The position numbers were made by a program, and so were the translations under genes. Below the pieces are notes generated by a model, which saw nothing but the letters and a program-made list of their open reading frames with translations, was not told the origin of the DNA and searched no databases. DNA of 64,000 bases from FEN-1297 sp021817845. GTDB taxonomy: Bacteria > Bacteroidota > Ignavibacteria > Ignavibacteriales > Ignavibacteriaceae. Where the stretch lies: the NCBI GenBank assembly GCA_021817845.1, contig JAKAFW010000006.1, positions 1 to 64,000 of the forward strand, given 5' to 3'. This document shows, piece after piece, positions 26,624 through 36,341 of the stretch (position 1 is its first letter; every line of letters starts with the position of its first letter).

Positions 26624-28000
26624 CTAAGATAAAAGCGCATCCAATCTTGGACGGGAAATTCCAAGAATTTTTGCAGCCTGTGATTTATTGCCGTTCGTTT
26701 TTGATAGAACTTCCTTAGCATAAATTATGGAGATTTTTCTAAGTCCTGTATTCATATAATTCAAGTCAAGCCGTATAAACTGCGGCAGCATATTAATTTC
26801 TTCTTTGGGTACACCTGATTTTACCAAATCGACAAATAGCAAGTTGGAGAAATCTTTTAGTTTAATTGTACTACCTTCGCCCAACAGGACTGCCCTTTCA
26901 ATCGCATTTCTAAGCTCACGAATATTTCCTGGCCATGGGTAATGCGAAATAAATTCCCGCGCTGATCTTTCTATGGCTTTTATGTTTTTGTTGAACTGTG
27001 AATTAAATTCAGAGATAAAGTGATCAGCAAGTAAAAAAATATCTTCAGGACGATTACGAAGCGGAGGAAGTTCCAGAGAAATTACATTTAGACGATGATA
27101 TAAATCTCTACGGAAAAAATTATTCTTAATTAACTCTACTAAATTTTTATTCGTAGCTGAAATAACACGTGAATTAATTTGAATATCATCAACACCTCCT
27201 AGTCTTCTTATAACTTTCTTTTCGATTGTCCTTAAGAGCTTTGTTTGAATATTTAACGATAAATCTCCGATCTCATCAAGAAATAAAGTCCCGTTCCCCG
27301 CAATTTCAAACAAACCAAGTTTTCTATTTTGAGCGTTTGTAAAGGCACCCGGTTCGTAACCAAAGAGTTCTGATTCTAATAAGCTTTCAGGAATTGCAGT
27401 ACAAACTATATCGACAAAAGGAGATAAACTGTTTTCTCCAAATTTATGGATTGCCTTTGCAATGTGACCTTTGCCGGTTCCAGTTTCACCGAGGATCATG
27501 ATATTAACGTTACTTTTCTGAGCAACCTTTTTTGCTAGTTCAATTATTTTTAAGAACCCCGGCGAATTTCCCAATAGAGTTTCAAAATTATCAAAATCAT
27601 CGCTTAAAAGACCATTGATTTCCTGGGTTATATAAGAACGATTAGTGACTATTTCATTTAGATAAGCTATGAACTTATATAGTTCGTATGGAAAAACAAA
27701 AATATCAGAGAAGCCCAGCTTAACTAAAGAGCTAACAAGGAGCGCACTATCGTTTTGTGTCACAAAAATGATTTTGTTCTTAAGGTTATCTTTTTCTTCA
27801 AGAACTTTGTTTAAATATTTTGATTCGATACTGTTGATTTGAATAATTATAACTTCATTTGGATTGACTTCAAAAATCTTAGGGCAACTTGAATGAATAT
27901 TAAAGTCTTTTAATTCAAGCTGACTGACTGAAGATTCAATTGAAGAGACATCTTTGATATCAGAAAAGATTTTTATAGTAATTTCTTCGTTTGCTGTCAA
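26624..28000 (-). CDS. Sigma-54-dependent activator (NtrC-type AAA+) with degenerate receiver
   Basis: A 458-residue enhancer-binding protein. Residues 1-125 look like a receiver fold that has lost the phosphorylation residues (IIIQINS where the aspartate is expected, FPYE where K-P is expected). The AAA+ domain (about 142-370) has Walker A GETGTGKG (171-178), the sigma-54-contact loop GAFTNA (218-223; canonical GAFTGA) and Walker B GTLFLDEIGD. The C-terminal Fis-type helix-turn-helix is NGNKSQAAKILGISRPRL. It starts 2 bp after the kinase gene, so signal input may come from that kinase. Likely targets are the two genes just downstream with matching sigma-54-like promoters. Confidence 0.92.
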   Translation of the reverse strand: MTANEEITIKIFSDIKDVSSIESSVSQLELKDFNIHSSCPKIFEVNPNEVIIIQINSIESKYLNKVLEEKDNLKNKIIFVTQNDSALLVSSLVKLGFSDIFVFPYELYKFIAYLNEIVTNRSYITQEINGLLSDDFDNFETLLGNSPGFLKIIELAKKVAQKSNVNIMILGETGTGKGHIAKAIHKFGENSLSPFVDIVCTAIPESLLESELFGYEPGAFTNAQNRKLGLFEIAGNGTLFLDEIGDLSLNIQTKLLRTIEKKVIRRLGGVDDIQINSRVISATNKNLVELIKNNFFRRDLYHRLNVISLELPPLRNRPEDIFLLADHFISEFNSQFNKNIKAIERSAREFISHYPWPGNIRELRNAIERAVLLGEGSTIKLKDFSNLLFVDLVKSGVPKEEINMLPQFIRLDLNYMNTGLRKISIIYAKEVLSKTNGNKSQAAKILGISRPRLDALLS

Positions 28001-28002
28001 AG

Positions 28003-31000
28003 TTAACTTCCTAGCTTTTCTATTTTTTGCAAGGCATCTTTGCGTTCCGGTTTATTAAAATAAGCATCGCGCAGGCGGGAATTTTTAATATTATCACCAA
28101 AATAAAAAATGATCTCCTTTGCATAATTAAAGTTCTCTTTTGCCTTGCCAAAATTTCCCCTTTGGAAGAAATAATTACCAAGTTCAAACATAATTTCCCA
28201 GGTTAACTCCGTAACAGCGAAGTCTTCAAGGGCTTTAAGAGCAGAGTTGTAATATTCGACTGGAGTTTTTAATTGTAGTGTCGGATTCTTTTGGGAAAAT
28301 TTGCCGAGAATATATTCACGTTCGGCAAAGAAAAGAACATTATCCTTGCATAAATCATTTATTCCCTCAGATCTTAAAATTGCTACCCCTTCTTTAATTT
28401 TGTTTAAACCAATTAAATTTTTAACAATTAAAATTGTCGTAGAAAAATAATGTAACTTGTCTTTTTGTTCTAAAAAAGCCTTTTGCAATGAGTGCAATTT
28501 ATTTATGTCGGCTTTTGAAAAATCATCTTTTATCTTTTTCAACTCAAGTAAATATTCAAATTGAATTTTATTTTTTTCAACAATATTTCCTTTTTCATTT
28601 AGCTGATTAATATTTCCAATTACCTCTGAAAACATCTCAAAATCACCAATCAAATAGAATAGCTTCGAAAGGATAAATTGGGCCTCAAGTTCTTCAAGAA
28701 GATAATTTAATTGTGAAAAAATAAGTATGGAATTTTGAATTACTTTATAAGCATTTTGATATTCGCATGTTAATAAATAAACTTCACTTAAATTATATAA
28801 TGCTTGGCTTTCTCCATACTTATTGCCTATGCTTACGAAAATAGATGATGCTCTTTTATAAAAATCAATAGCATTGGAGAGATATGATTTGTCATAATAA
28901 TAAACACCAAAGTTCAAAAGAAGTCCAGCCTCCTGTTCTAAATTTCCTATAGCACGATTTATTTCCAATGATTTGTTCCAGCTTTGTTCAGCTTTTTCAT
29001 ACTCTCCCTTTATATTAAATATGTTGCCCATGTTCTTTCCCATTTGAGCCACTCTATTGGAATCATTAACCTGCTGGTAAGCTTCCTGTGCCTGCATGAT
29101 GAGAAATAAGCCTTCATCAACGTTATTCTTCTTGTTTATTTCAATTAAACCTAATAGGTTAAAGCATTTTCCCTTCTCTTCATTTTTTGTATGAGGATTA
29201 GTAATTACATCCATACAAATTTGTGAGGCTGAATCAAAATGATTTAAATCAAATTCGGCACTTGCAATTTCAACAAGTAATGACTGCTTCTGCGATTCAT
29301 CTTTTATTTCTGGTATTAATGAAGCAAGAAGATTTTTCCCTTCCTCATTCTCGCTAAGTCCAATTTTACAACTTCCTTTAAGTATTAATATTTTCCTCCG
29401 AAATTCCTCATCTAACTTTTTACTTAGAAGCCCCTCGATAATTTGCAGCGATTGTTTATACTCGCCAAGTTTATGGAAAGTTTTACAAAGCTGAAAATTT
29501 ATTTCCGTTAAATCAGAATCTTCAAGCTTCAGTTCAAGTAGATGCAAAAGAATATTTTTTTGATATGAGTAAGCGGTGATCTTTTCGGCAGAGTCCAATT
29601 CAATTTTATATATTTCATAGCTCTTCTTAAAATCTCCTGCTAGTTCATAATGTCTTGCAGCTTCAGTCCGATTGTAAGAAGGAAACTTTTCATATAATTC
29701 TTTAGCAATTAGCTTGTGATAGTTTTTCTTATCATCAATTTTTGAATATACAAATTTCTTTAACCCTTCGGATGTAAAAATTATTCCGGAGCTTCTACTA
29801 TACTGCTGAATAATATTTTTATTCTGCAGACTTGAAATGAGCGAAGATATTTGACCGGAAGGCATTTTAACTAGTTCGGAAATTGTTGGTTCATCCACCG
29901 TAATTTCAAATGCTGAAACAAGCTTTGCAATTTCTTCCTCTGATTTAGACAGCATTTGAAAACGAAAGTTATAAATTTCTTCTTGGGAACTTTTCAATAC
30001 AGATATTTCATCCGCTTTTGTTTTTATCCCAACACCGTCGGGCGTAAACTGAATTATTTTTAAAAGGATTATATCCCTCAAAAAACTTTCGATGCTTCCG
30101 GGGAGAAGATCGGCATGAAGCAGAATCAATTTCTTTAATTCGCCTATAGGGAAGTCCGGATAAAAGCTCTTATTCAAATATTCATCAAGATGAACATCTG
30201 TAAAAGGATTCAAATTTAATTCTCGAAGATTAAAAATAAAGCTCGATAAATAATTGAAATTAGAAGCCTCTGTAAGAATTATTTTTATTCTGTTGACCTG
30301 CAAAATAGGAATTATGTTTTTGAATACTTCAATGGTAAATTCATCATAAGAATTAAAATCATCAAGGAGAAGTATAAAATTATTGTGTATCGAAACGGCG
30401 GTGAAGATTGCTTTGAGTTCACCATAAATATCCTGTGGCGGTGATAAAAATATACCGTATATTCTGACGAGTATTTCGCTGGAAAGTTTGTTGAAAACAA
30501 ATTCGTTGAAGACTATCTCCTTCAAAATCAATTTTACAAAGTCAAAGCCGGTTTTTGATTTGTTGTTTTTTATCAGGATTACATTTTCATTCTGAAAATA
30601 TATTTCATCAAGAAGAGCAGTTTTACCGGCGCCTTCAAAACTCTTAATTGTAAAGACCTCTCCGCTTGTTTCGTCGGCAAAATATGTTTTTATTATTGTC
30701 AATACGTCTTTTCTATTCGAAAAAACTTTTGCCGGTATCCAATCTTTATTAAGGTCCCCATCTATGCTAATATTAAGCGCACTCAATAATTGAAGAGAAT
30801 TTTGAAAGCGTTCATCAGGATTCTTAATTAATAATTTTTTTATTGCAACTATCAATTCTCCAGAATATTTTGATTGAGGAAATTCATATTCCATTTCAAG
30901 ATGCGATTTATATATTTCAAGTTCACTGCTGGTTTTAAATGGGAATTTACCATAAACGATTTTGTAGAGCATTATTCCCAAAGAATATAAATCAACACGA

Positions 31001-31566
31001 TGATTGTGTCTTTCGTTTTTTATGATCTCCGGCGCAATATATTCGGCGGTGCCTCTTATAATCTCTTCGCGACTCTCCAAAATATGCTGCGCAAAGCCGA
31101 GATCGATAAGTTTAATAATTGGTTTTCCGTTAGATACTTTTACTAGTATGTTTTCGGGCTTCAAATCATAATAGATATAATTTGATTGATGAAGATAATA
31201 AAGTACTGAACTGATTTGCTTGATAATTTCACGAAGTGCTGGTTCATCGGATATGTTTTTATAATGGACTAATTCTTCACCTTGAAAATATTCCATAATA
31301 AGGAATTTTGAGCCGATTGAAATCTCTTGTTCGCCATCTGTTTTCAAAACTGTCCCAAAGTCGTTCGCTTTAATAATGTTTGGATGATTTAGCTTCATGA
31401 GGATAAAAAATTCGTTCCTAAAAATTTTTATCTCTTCGGGGTTGGCATCTACCGGCAAAAGTTTTATTACTTTGTTTATTTCAGGAAACTCCGTATCCTG
31501 ACAAAGAAAAACCTGGCTGCGCCCTGTGCCAATTTTTTTATTTATCAAATATCTTTCGTTAATCAT
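28003..31566 (-). CDS. Ser/Thr kinase-STAND-type ATPase-TPR signalling protein
   Basis: A 1187-residue cytoplasmic multidomain protein. Kinase, about 4-265: glycine loop GTGRSQVF, K35 in VIKLL, catalytic YYDLKPEN (D134, K136, N139; HRD is YYD), DLG (155-157) in place of DFG, and APE (178-180), so it looks active. ATPase, about 280-520: P-loop EGAGKTALL (311-319) and Walker B LLLDDF (399-404). A helix-turn-helix-like stretch around 540-610 is followed by TPR-rich sequence to the end. The layout resembles PknK/MalT-like regulators, in which ligand binding drives oligomerisation. It overlaps oppC by ATGA and precedes the sigma-54 activator by 2 bp, which argues for a direct relay from transporter or its ligand to transcription. 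Confidence 0.88.
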   Translation of the reverse strand: MINERYLINKKIGTGRSQVFLCQDTEFPEINKVIKLLPVDANPEEIKIFRNEFFILMKLNHPNIIKANDFGTVLKTDGEQEISIGSKFLIMEYFQGEELVHYKNISDEPALREIIKQISSVLYYLHQSNYIYYDLKPENILVKVSNGKPIIKLIDLGFAQHILESREEIIRGTAEYIAPEIIKNERHNHRVDLYSLGIMLYKIVYGKFPFKTSSELEIYKSHLEMEYEFPQSKYSGELIVAIKKLLIKNPDERFQNSLQLLSALNISIDGDLNKDWIPAKVFSNRKDVLTIIKTYFADETSGEVFTIKSFEGAGKTALLDEIYFQNENVILIKNNKSKTGFDFVKLILKEIVFNEFVFNKLSSEILVRIYGIFLSPPQDIYGELKAIFTAVSIHNNFILLLDDFNSYDEFTIEVFKNIIPILQVNRIKIILTEASNFNYLSSFIFNLRELNLNPFTDVHLDEYLNKSFYPDFPIGELKKLILLHADLLPGSIESFLRDIILLKIIQFTPDGVGIKTKADEISVLKSSQEEIYNFRFQMLSKSEEEIAKLVSAFEITVDEPTISELVKMPSGQISSLISSLQNKNIIQQYSRSSGIIFTSEGLKKFVYSKIDDKKNYHKLIAKELYEKFPSYNRTEAARHYELAGDFKKSYEIYKIELDSAEKITAYSYQKNILLHLLELKLEDSDLTEINFQLCKTFHKLGEYKQSLQIIEGLLSKKLDEEFRRKILILKGSCKIGLSENEEGKNLLASLIPEIKDESQKQSLLVEIASAEFDLNHFDSASQICMDVITNPHTKNEEKGKCFNLLGLIEINKKNNVDEGLFLIMQAQEAYQQVNDSNRVAQMGKNMGNIFNIKGEYEKAEQSWNKSLEINRAIGNLEQEAGLLLNFGVYYYDKSYLSNAIDFYKRASSIFVSIGNKYGESQALYNLSEVYLLTCEYQNAYKVIQNSILIFSQLNYLLEELEAQFILSKLFYLIGDFEMFSEVIGNINQLNEKGNIVEKNKIQFEYLLELKKIKDDFSKADINKLHSLQKAFLEQKDKLHYFSTTILIVKNLIGLNKIKEGVAILRSEGINDLCKDNVLFFAEREYILGKFSQKNPTLQLKTPVEYYNSALKALEDFAVTELTWEIMFELGNYFFQRGNFGKAKENFNYAKEIIFYFGDNIKNSRLRDAYFNKPERKDALQKIEKLGS

Positions 31567-32846
31567 CCTTTTAACCGGGGATTAAAAATTAAATTTATTT
31601 CTTTGCCAAGATTATTGGCAGCGTAGAGAGTTACAAACAAACATAAGCCCGGCGGAACAATCATCCACCACGCTTCCGTTAAATAATTTTGTCCTGCTTC
31701 AATCATTGCGCCCCACGAAGGATAAGAGCTTCCCGTTCCCAATCCTAAAAAGCTTAATGCTGCCTCCGCAAGAATTACGCTACCGTATTGAAACACAAGG
31801 TTAACAACAACGGGAGCCAAAATTAGCGGCAATACTTCTTTCGTCAGGAGTCGATATCCCGAAAGTCCCGACATTTTTGCGGATATAAAGAAATCTTTTT
31901 GCTTTAGTGAAACAACTTCGCTTCGAACAATTTTGAATAAGCTCATCCACCCCGAAAATCCAAGCACAATAATAACGGTGAAAAGAGAATTTCCAAACAA
32001 CGCTAAAATTAATATTACAAGAAATATCGCAGGAAAAGAAAGGAACATATCCGTCACTCTGCTAATGATTGTGTCGACAAATCCCCCCGGGTAACCTGCT
32101 AGGAAACCGAGTGATAAACCAAGCAGCAATGAAATTGTAACAGAGCCTAAACCAACAAATAAAGAAATTCGTGCACCGTATACTAATCTTGAATATATGT
32201 CTCTTCCATATTCATCTGTTCCGAATAGAAAAAGTTTTTTTGTAATCACCGGCTTCCCATAAGAAAATAATATTGTATCTTTTGGTAAGATAACCTGGTT
32301 GCCTTTTTGATAAATAGTAGCCACTTTAGTAAAGACTATACTATCAGCAAGAATAATACTTTCATCAAATGTGTTTTTAACTACCTCTTTTTTTAGATTA
32401 TAGAATTTGCCAATGAGATTTTGTTCCGGCTTCTTATTCTTATTTAAGTGAATAACTTCTACAGAACTAAAGGGGGGAAGTAATTTTGTTTCGCTGATGT
32501 TTTGCTGAAAGTTTGGGTTGCTGCTTGCCGCAAAAGGTGCAAAAATGAAAAATGAAATCAGGATGATTATAGCTGCTGAGGTAAAATTTAAAGGCACATA
32601 AAATATTTTTACCCTCTTTCGTAGAAGAAAAACAAAAACCGGAATTATAACTACCAAAATTGCCGATGCAAAGGAATCGATAAGTGAAAACTCTATTGGA
32701 ATAATTTCATTCGGATGGTTTTCAAGGAGAATTTGCAAGTAAATTATTATTAAGGAAAAGGTTTTTATTACCAAACCGTAATTAAGGAGAAGCAAAGCAA
32801 TACATATCGCAATTATTAGATGCCATATTTTTAATTTTGAAGTCAT
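31563..32846 (-). CDS. Peptide-type ABC transporter permease with N-terminal insertion (OppC/DppC-like)
   Basis: Inner-membrane permease of the peptide/nickel importer class. The conserved start of the permease domain, FGTDEYGRDIYSRLVYGAR, falls at about residue 208, whereas it is near 65-75 in ordinary DppC. The extra 135 or so residues contain two or three added membrane spans (about 8-40, 55-75) and, after a span at 88-106, a periplasmic segment (about 107-205). The ATPase-contact EAA loop is LPLILAPVVVNLVFQYG and LAEAALSFLGLG. At 427 residues it is unusually long. It abuts oppB and overlaps the kinase gene by 4 bp (ATGA). Confidence 0.88.
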   Translation of the reverse strand: MTSKLKIWHLIIAICIALLLLNYGLVIKTFSLIIIYLQILLENHPNEIIPIEFSLIDSFASAILVVIIPVFVFLLRKRVKIFYVPLNFTSAAIIILISFFIFAPFAASSNPNFQQNISETKLLPPFSSVEVIHLNKNKKPEQNLIGKFYNLKKEVVKNTFDESIILADSIVFTKVATIYQKGNQVILPKDTILFSYGKPVITKKLFLFGTDEYGRDIYSRLVYGARISLFVGLGSVTISLLLGLSLGFLAGYPGGFVDTIISRVTDMFLSFPAIFLVILILALFGNSLFTVIIVLGFSGWMSLFKIVRSEVVSLKQKDFFISAKMSGLSGYRLLTKEVLPLILAPVVVNLVFQYGSVILAEAALSFLGLGTGSSYPSWGAMIEAGQNYLTEAWWMIVPPGLCLFVTLYAANNLGKEINLIFNPRLKG

Positions 32847-33833
32847 TTAATTAAGCGTACTTTTTAAGAGGCGTTTATCAACTCTAACTTTTATTAAATC
32901 AGCTGCAAGATTCGAAAGAATAACGAGCACACCGGAAATAAATGTACATCCAATTACAAGTGGATAATCGCGAGAAAGAATAGCGTTGACAGTCAAACGC
33001 CCCATTCCGGGTAAACCGAAAATTACCTCCGTTACAAGAGCGCCACCAAACAAAATTCCAAGTTCAACACCGGCAACGGAGATTAACGGATTTATCGCAT
33101 TCGGTATAACATGTTTTCTTGTAATTTCTTTTTCGGTAAATCCGTGTGCCCGAAGATTTAGCACAAAAGTATTATTATAAACATCCTCTAAATTTTCACG
33201 TAGATATTTATAAAAGACCGCCACACCGCTTAAGGATAATGTTATCAGCGGAAGAACAAGATGCAATGCATAATCCGAAAGTCTTTGAAAAAATGAAAAC
33301 GAACTGTAGTCGAACGAAGACAATCCGGATGAAGGCAATAAATTTAATGCAGATGAGAAAACAAGTATTAAAGAAACTCCAAGCACAAAAGACGGAATAG
33401 CATAAGCAATCAGACTTAACTTTGAAATTGTTTTGTCAAATGCTCCATTTATTTTTTTAACAGAAAACAGCGCTAAAAAGAAACCGGCAAGAATTTGAAT
33501 TAGAAAGCTTATGCTTGAAAATATTAAAGTAAACGGAAGATAATCTTTTATGACAGATAAAACCGGCATCCGGTATGTATAAGAAATTCCAAAGTTCCCT
33601 CGAACTAAATTTATTAAGAATGCTTTATACTGATCGACAAGAGAGTTGTTTAAGTTAAAGGAGTCCCTGATTTTTGCAGCAAGCTTCGGACTTAAATCGG
33701 GAGAGACAAATTTTAACGAGGGATCGCCAGGAGATATTCTCAACAAAAAGAAAAGAAAGCTGATCAATAAAAACAGGATAATGATCGAGGTAAAAATTCT
33801 CCTAAATAACAGTTGTAGAATTTCTTTCTTCAT
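32847..33833 (-). CDS. Peptide-type ABC transporter permease (OppB/DppB-like)
   Basis: A 328-residue inner-membrane permease. N-terminal span with FRRIFTSIIILFLLISFLFF and the RISPGDP motif of DppB; the EAA loop near the C-terminus reads VIPNAINPLISVAGVELG followed by GGALVTEVIFGLPGMGRL. Six spans are expected. It follows oppA by 6 bp and runs directly into oppC. The substrate class (di-/oligopeptide, nickel or other) cannot be fixed from permeases alone. Confidence 0.9.
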   Translation of the reverse strand: MKKEILQLLFRRIFTSIIILFLLISFLFFLLRISPGDPSLKFVSPDLSPKLAAKIRDSFNLNNSLVDQYKAFLINLVRGNFGISYTYRMPVLSVIKDYLPFTLIFSSISFLIQILAGFFLALFSVKKINGAFDKTISKLSLIAYAIPSFVLGVSLILVFSSALNLLPSSGLSSFDYSSFSFFQRLSDYALHLVLPLITLSLSGVAVFYKYLRENLEDVYNNTFVLNLRAHGFTEKEITRKHVIPNAINPLISVAGVELGILFGGALVTEVIFGLPGMGRLTVNAILSRDYPLVIGCTFISGVLVILSNLAADLIKVRVDKRLLKSTLN

Positions 33834-33839
33834 ACACTA

Positions 33840-35498
33840 TTATTTAGTTATTGACCAATTCCAGCAATGTTCAACATCTCCAAGCGGCGTAATAGTGATG
33901 TTTTTTATTCTCTTATTGTAAGCAACAATATTATCCACCCAATAAAGGAATGTTACTGGATTGTCCTTGTACATTAATTCCTGAAATTTTTTATAAAGTT
34001 GATCTCTTTGTTGTGAGGATTTCTCGTGCCCGATTTGATTTAATAATACATCGGCAGCTTTGCTCTGATAACCGTACACATTTAATGGAGTATTTTTCAA
34101 ATCGGAATACCAATGAGATTTTAGATCAAGAGGAATCGGCACAGACCAACCCGCCATCCAGGCATTTAATTCATGAGCAAACATTCTTTGGAAAAATACT
34201 TGCGGTTCAAGAGATTCTATTTTTATATCAACGCCAATTTTTCTTAAATCATTTTTAATTATTGTCGCTGCATATTCTCTGCGCGGGTTGCCGCTGGGTA
34301 TATAAAATGTAAACGATAATTTTTGATTTCCTTTTTCTAAGATGCCATCCTGGTTAACATCTTTCCATCCGTCGGCAGCTAATATTCTTTTTGCTTCATC
34401 CGGATCATAAGGAAGCGGCTTCAATAAAGTATCAAGAGCATTTTTGAAAATAGGAGACACCGGTCCAGCCGCAACTTCGCCGAGATCATTTAAAAAATCA
34501 TGGACTATTTCCTGACGGTTAATCGCATAGGTAAAAGCTTCCCGGACTTTTTCATCTCCGAATATTTTATTGGGAATTATTTTATTTCTTTTATAAGCTT
34601 CCGGATCGATATTATTCCATGCCGCGTAGTCATAATCTCTTCCATCTATCGGTGAGATTATCAGGCTTGATATATTTTTAAGTTGAGCAACATCACCGGC
34701 TTCAATATCTTCCGTTAAATCGATCTCATCTCTTTTAAGCTGTATTATTCTTGAGCTGTAATCTGGAACGACCTTAAAAATCAGTTCTGAAAGCCCCGAT
34801 GATTTGTGTAAAAATGATTTTTTGTTTGCCTTTAGAATAATTGCTTGATTCTTTTCCCAATTAGAAAGATAAAACGGGCCATCTGTTACAGGCTTCATAT
34901 CTTTTTCAGTGGTAATTAAATTTTTCCTATCAACATTTTTGAAGACATGTTCTGGAATCAAAGGAAGACCGATATCGACAAAGTTTGGTATAGAGCCTTT
35001 CTTAAAGTTAATTTTTATCTTAAAAGGATTTTCAACCGTAAAAGTTTTATATATATCTATGTGAAGAGACGTGTCAGTGTAGAAATTCTTAAAGGTTCCA
35101 TAAAGACTGCTTTGCACTACTGGATCTGAATAAACATCAAAAGAATATACAACATCGTTTGCTGTAAACTGAACGCCGTCTGACCAGTAAACGTCGTTTC
35201 TCAAATCAAGCGTAATTGAGGAGGAATCGGCATTCCAGTACCAGTCTTTTGCCAGCATCGGCTTTGGAATTAATTCTCCCTTCTGCATGTCCCAATCAAA
35301 TTGAACAAGACTTAAATAAAGAAGCTCCGAAATATTGCCTTCATTCGGTGTAAATGCAAAGAGAGGGTTCGTCGATTCAATATCGGATGAAATTCCGATT
35401 ATAACACGGTTTGAATGCGAAGAATTTTCCTTATTGCATGAAGGTAGAAATGCAATTAATAAAAACAATAGTAAAAAAGAAATTCGCTTTATATTCAT
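33840..35498 (-). CDS. Peptide-type ABC transporter substrate-binding lipoprotein (OppA/DppA-like)
   Basis: A 552-residue family-5 solute-binding protein. Start taken at ATG 35498, giving a lipoprotein signal with lipobox FLPSC (Cys21); a TTG five codons upstream is the alternative. Family features include LAKDWYWNADSSSITLDLR, DVYWSDGVQFTANDVVYSFD, VREAFTYAINRQEIVHDFL and PYDPDEAKRILAADGWKD. First gene of the oppABC-kinase-activator transcript, divergent from oppDF. Large family-5 binding pockets usually take peptides, but other ligands are known. Confidence 0.92.
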   Translation of the reverse strand: MNIKRISFLLLFLLIAFLPSCNKENSSHSNRVIIGISSDIESTNPLFAFTPNEGNISELLYLSLVQFDWDMQKGELIPKPMLAKDWYWNADSSSITLDLRNDVYWSDGVQFTANDVVYSFDVYSDPVVQSSLYGTFKNFYTDTSLHIDIYKTFTVENPFKIKINFKKGSIPNFVDIGLPLIPEHVFKNVDRKNLITTEKDMKPVTDGPFYLSNWEKNQAIILKANKKSFLHKSSGLSELIFKVVPDYSSRIIQLKRDEIDLTEDIEAGDVAQLKNISSLIISPIDGRDYDYAAWNNIDPEAYKRNKIIPNKIFGDEKVREAFTYAINRQEIVHDFLNDLGEVAAGPVSPIFKNALDTLLKPLPYDPDEAKRILAADGWKDVNQDGILEKGNQKLSFTFYIPSGNPRREYAATIIKNDLRKIGVDIKIESLEPQVFFQRMFAHELNAWMAGWSVPIPLDLKSHWYSDLKNTPLNVYGYQSKAADVLLNQIGHEKSSQQRDQLYKKFQELMYKDNPVTFLYWVDNIVAYNKRIKNITITPLGDVEHCWNWSITK

Positions 35499-35502
35499 TG
35501 TT

Positions 35503-35515
35503 ATTTGCTGCAAAT
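35503..35515. promoter_or_regulatory. Palindrome in the oppA/oppD intergenic region
   Basis: ATTTGC-T-GCAAAT, a perfect 6-bp inverted repeat just 5 bp before the oppA start codon, in the 75-bp gap between divergent oppA and oppD. It could be an operator that affects oppA translation or transcription. No clear promoter boxes were seen. Confidence 0.35.
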
Positions 35516-35573
35516 ATTGTTAAATCTTTCATCTTAATTTATTATTTTGTTTTATAAATACAAATGATTAGTA

Positions 35574-36341
35574 ATGCTTGACGTAAAAATTAAAAAAATT
35601 ATTCTTCATGAAAGGGGAACCCTTTTAAGCGAAATAAAATTTGCTCTTGAACCAGGTAAAATTTCTACGATCCTTGGGTCAAACGGAACCGGGAAATCTA
35701 CTCTAATTAAATCTCTAACCGGTTTGCTTGATACAAGATTTTATTCAATTGAAGGCACTGTTATTTTCGATAAAGAAGATATTTTATCGTTAAATTACTC
35801 ATCTTTGCTTGATATAAGAAGAAACAAAATAAAATACGTCTTCCAGGATTCCATAAACAGTTTTGATCATTTAATGAAATTTGATTATTACTTCCGAAGG
35901 ATTGCGAAGGATATCTCCGAAGCAGATGATTTGCTGGAATATTTTATCCTGCCCGCCCCTCATAAATTATTCTCACTTTATCCTTATGAAGTAAGCGGCG
36001 GAATGGCGCAGCGAATAAGCTTTGTGCTTGCTCTGCTTGCTCATCCTCAAATTATAATTTTAGATGAGCCAACTTCCGGTATTGATTCCGCAATTTCAAA
36101 TTTGTTTCTCATCAAGCTAAAGGAATTCGTAGCACAAAAAAAACACTTAAACGGGGGAAAGGATCATTCCGCTCTTTTGGTTACACATGATATAATGTTT
36201 GCACAAAAAATCAGCGATAAAATTGCTTTTATTTCGGATGGTAAGCTTTCCGCTTTTATCGATACCCAAAAATTCTTTGAGGCCGGTAGTGATCAATCAT
36301 TAAATAAATATTTGACAGCCGGTAATTCTTTATGGAAATGA
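35574..36341 (+). CDS. Peptide-type ABC transporter ATPase (OppD-like)
   Basis: A 255-residue ATPase subunit: Walker A GSNGTGKST, signature VSGGMAQR, Walker B IIILDEPTSGID and the switch histidine in LLVTHD. It lacks the long C-terminal peptide-transporter extension with an iron-sulfur-type cysteine cluster present in many OppD, so it is a compact form. Divergent from oppA; its end overlaps the next ATPase gene by 10 bp, so both subunits are co-translated. Confidence 0.88.
   Translation: MLDVKIKKIILHERGTLLSEIKFALEPGKISTILGSNGTGKSTLIKSLTGLLDTRFYSIEGTVIFDKEDILSLNYSSLLDIRRNKIKYVFQDSINSFDHLMKFDYYFRRIAKDISEADDLLEYFILPAPHKLFSLYPYEVSGGMAQRISFVLALLAHPQIIILDEPTSGIDSAISNLFLIKLKEFVAQKKHLNGGKDHSALLVTHDIMFAQKISDKIAFISDGKLSAFIDTQKFFEAGSDQSLNKYLTAGNSLWK

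Noticed and set aside
33146..33400. 84-codon plus-strand frame inside oppB
   Set aside because: Antisense to a clear permease, with no start signals.
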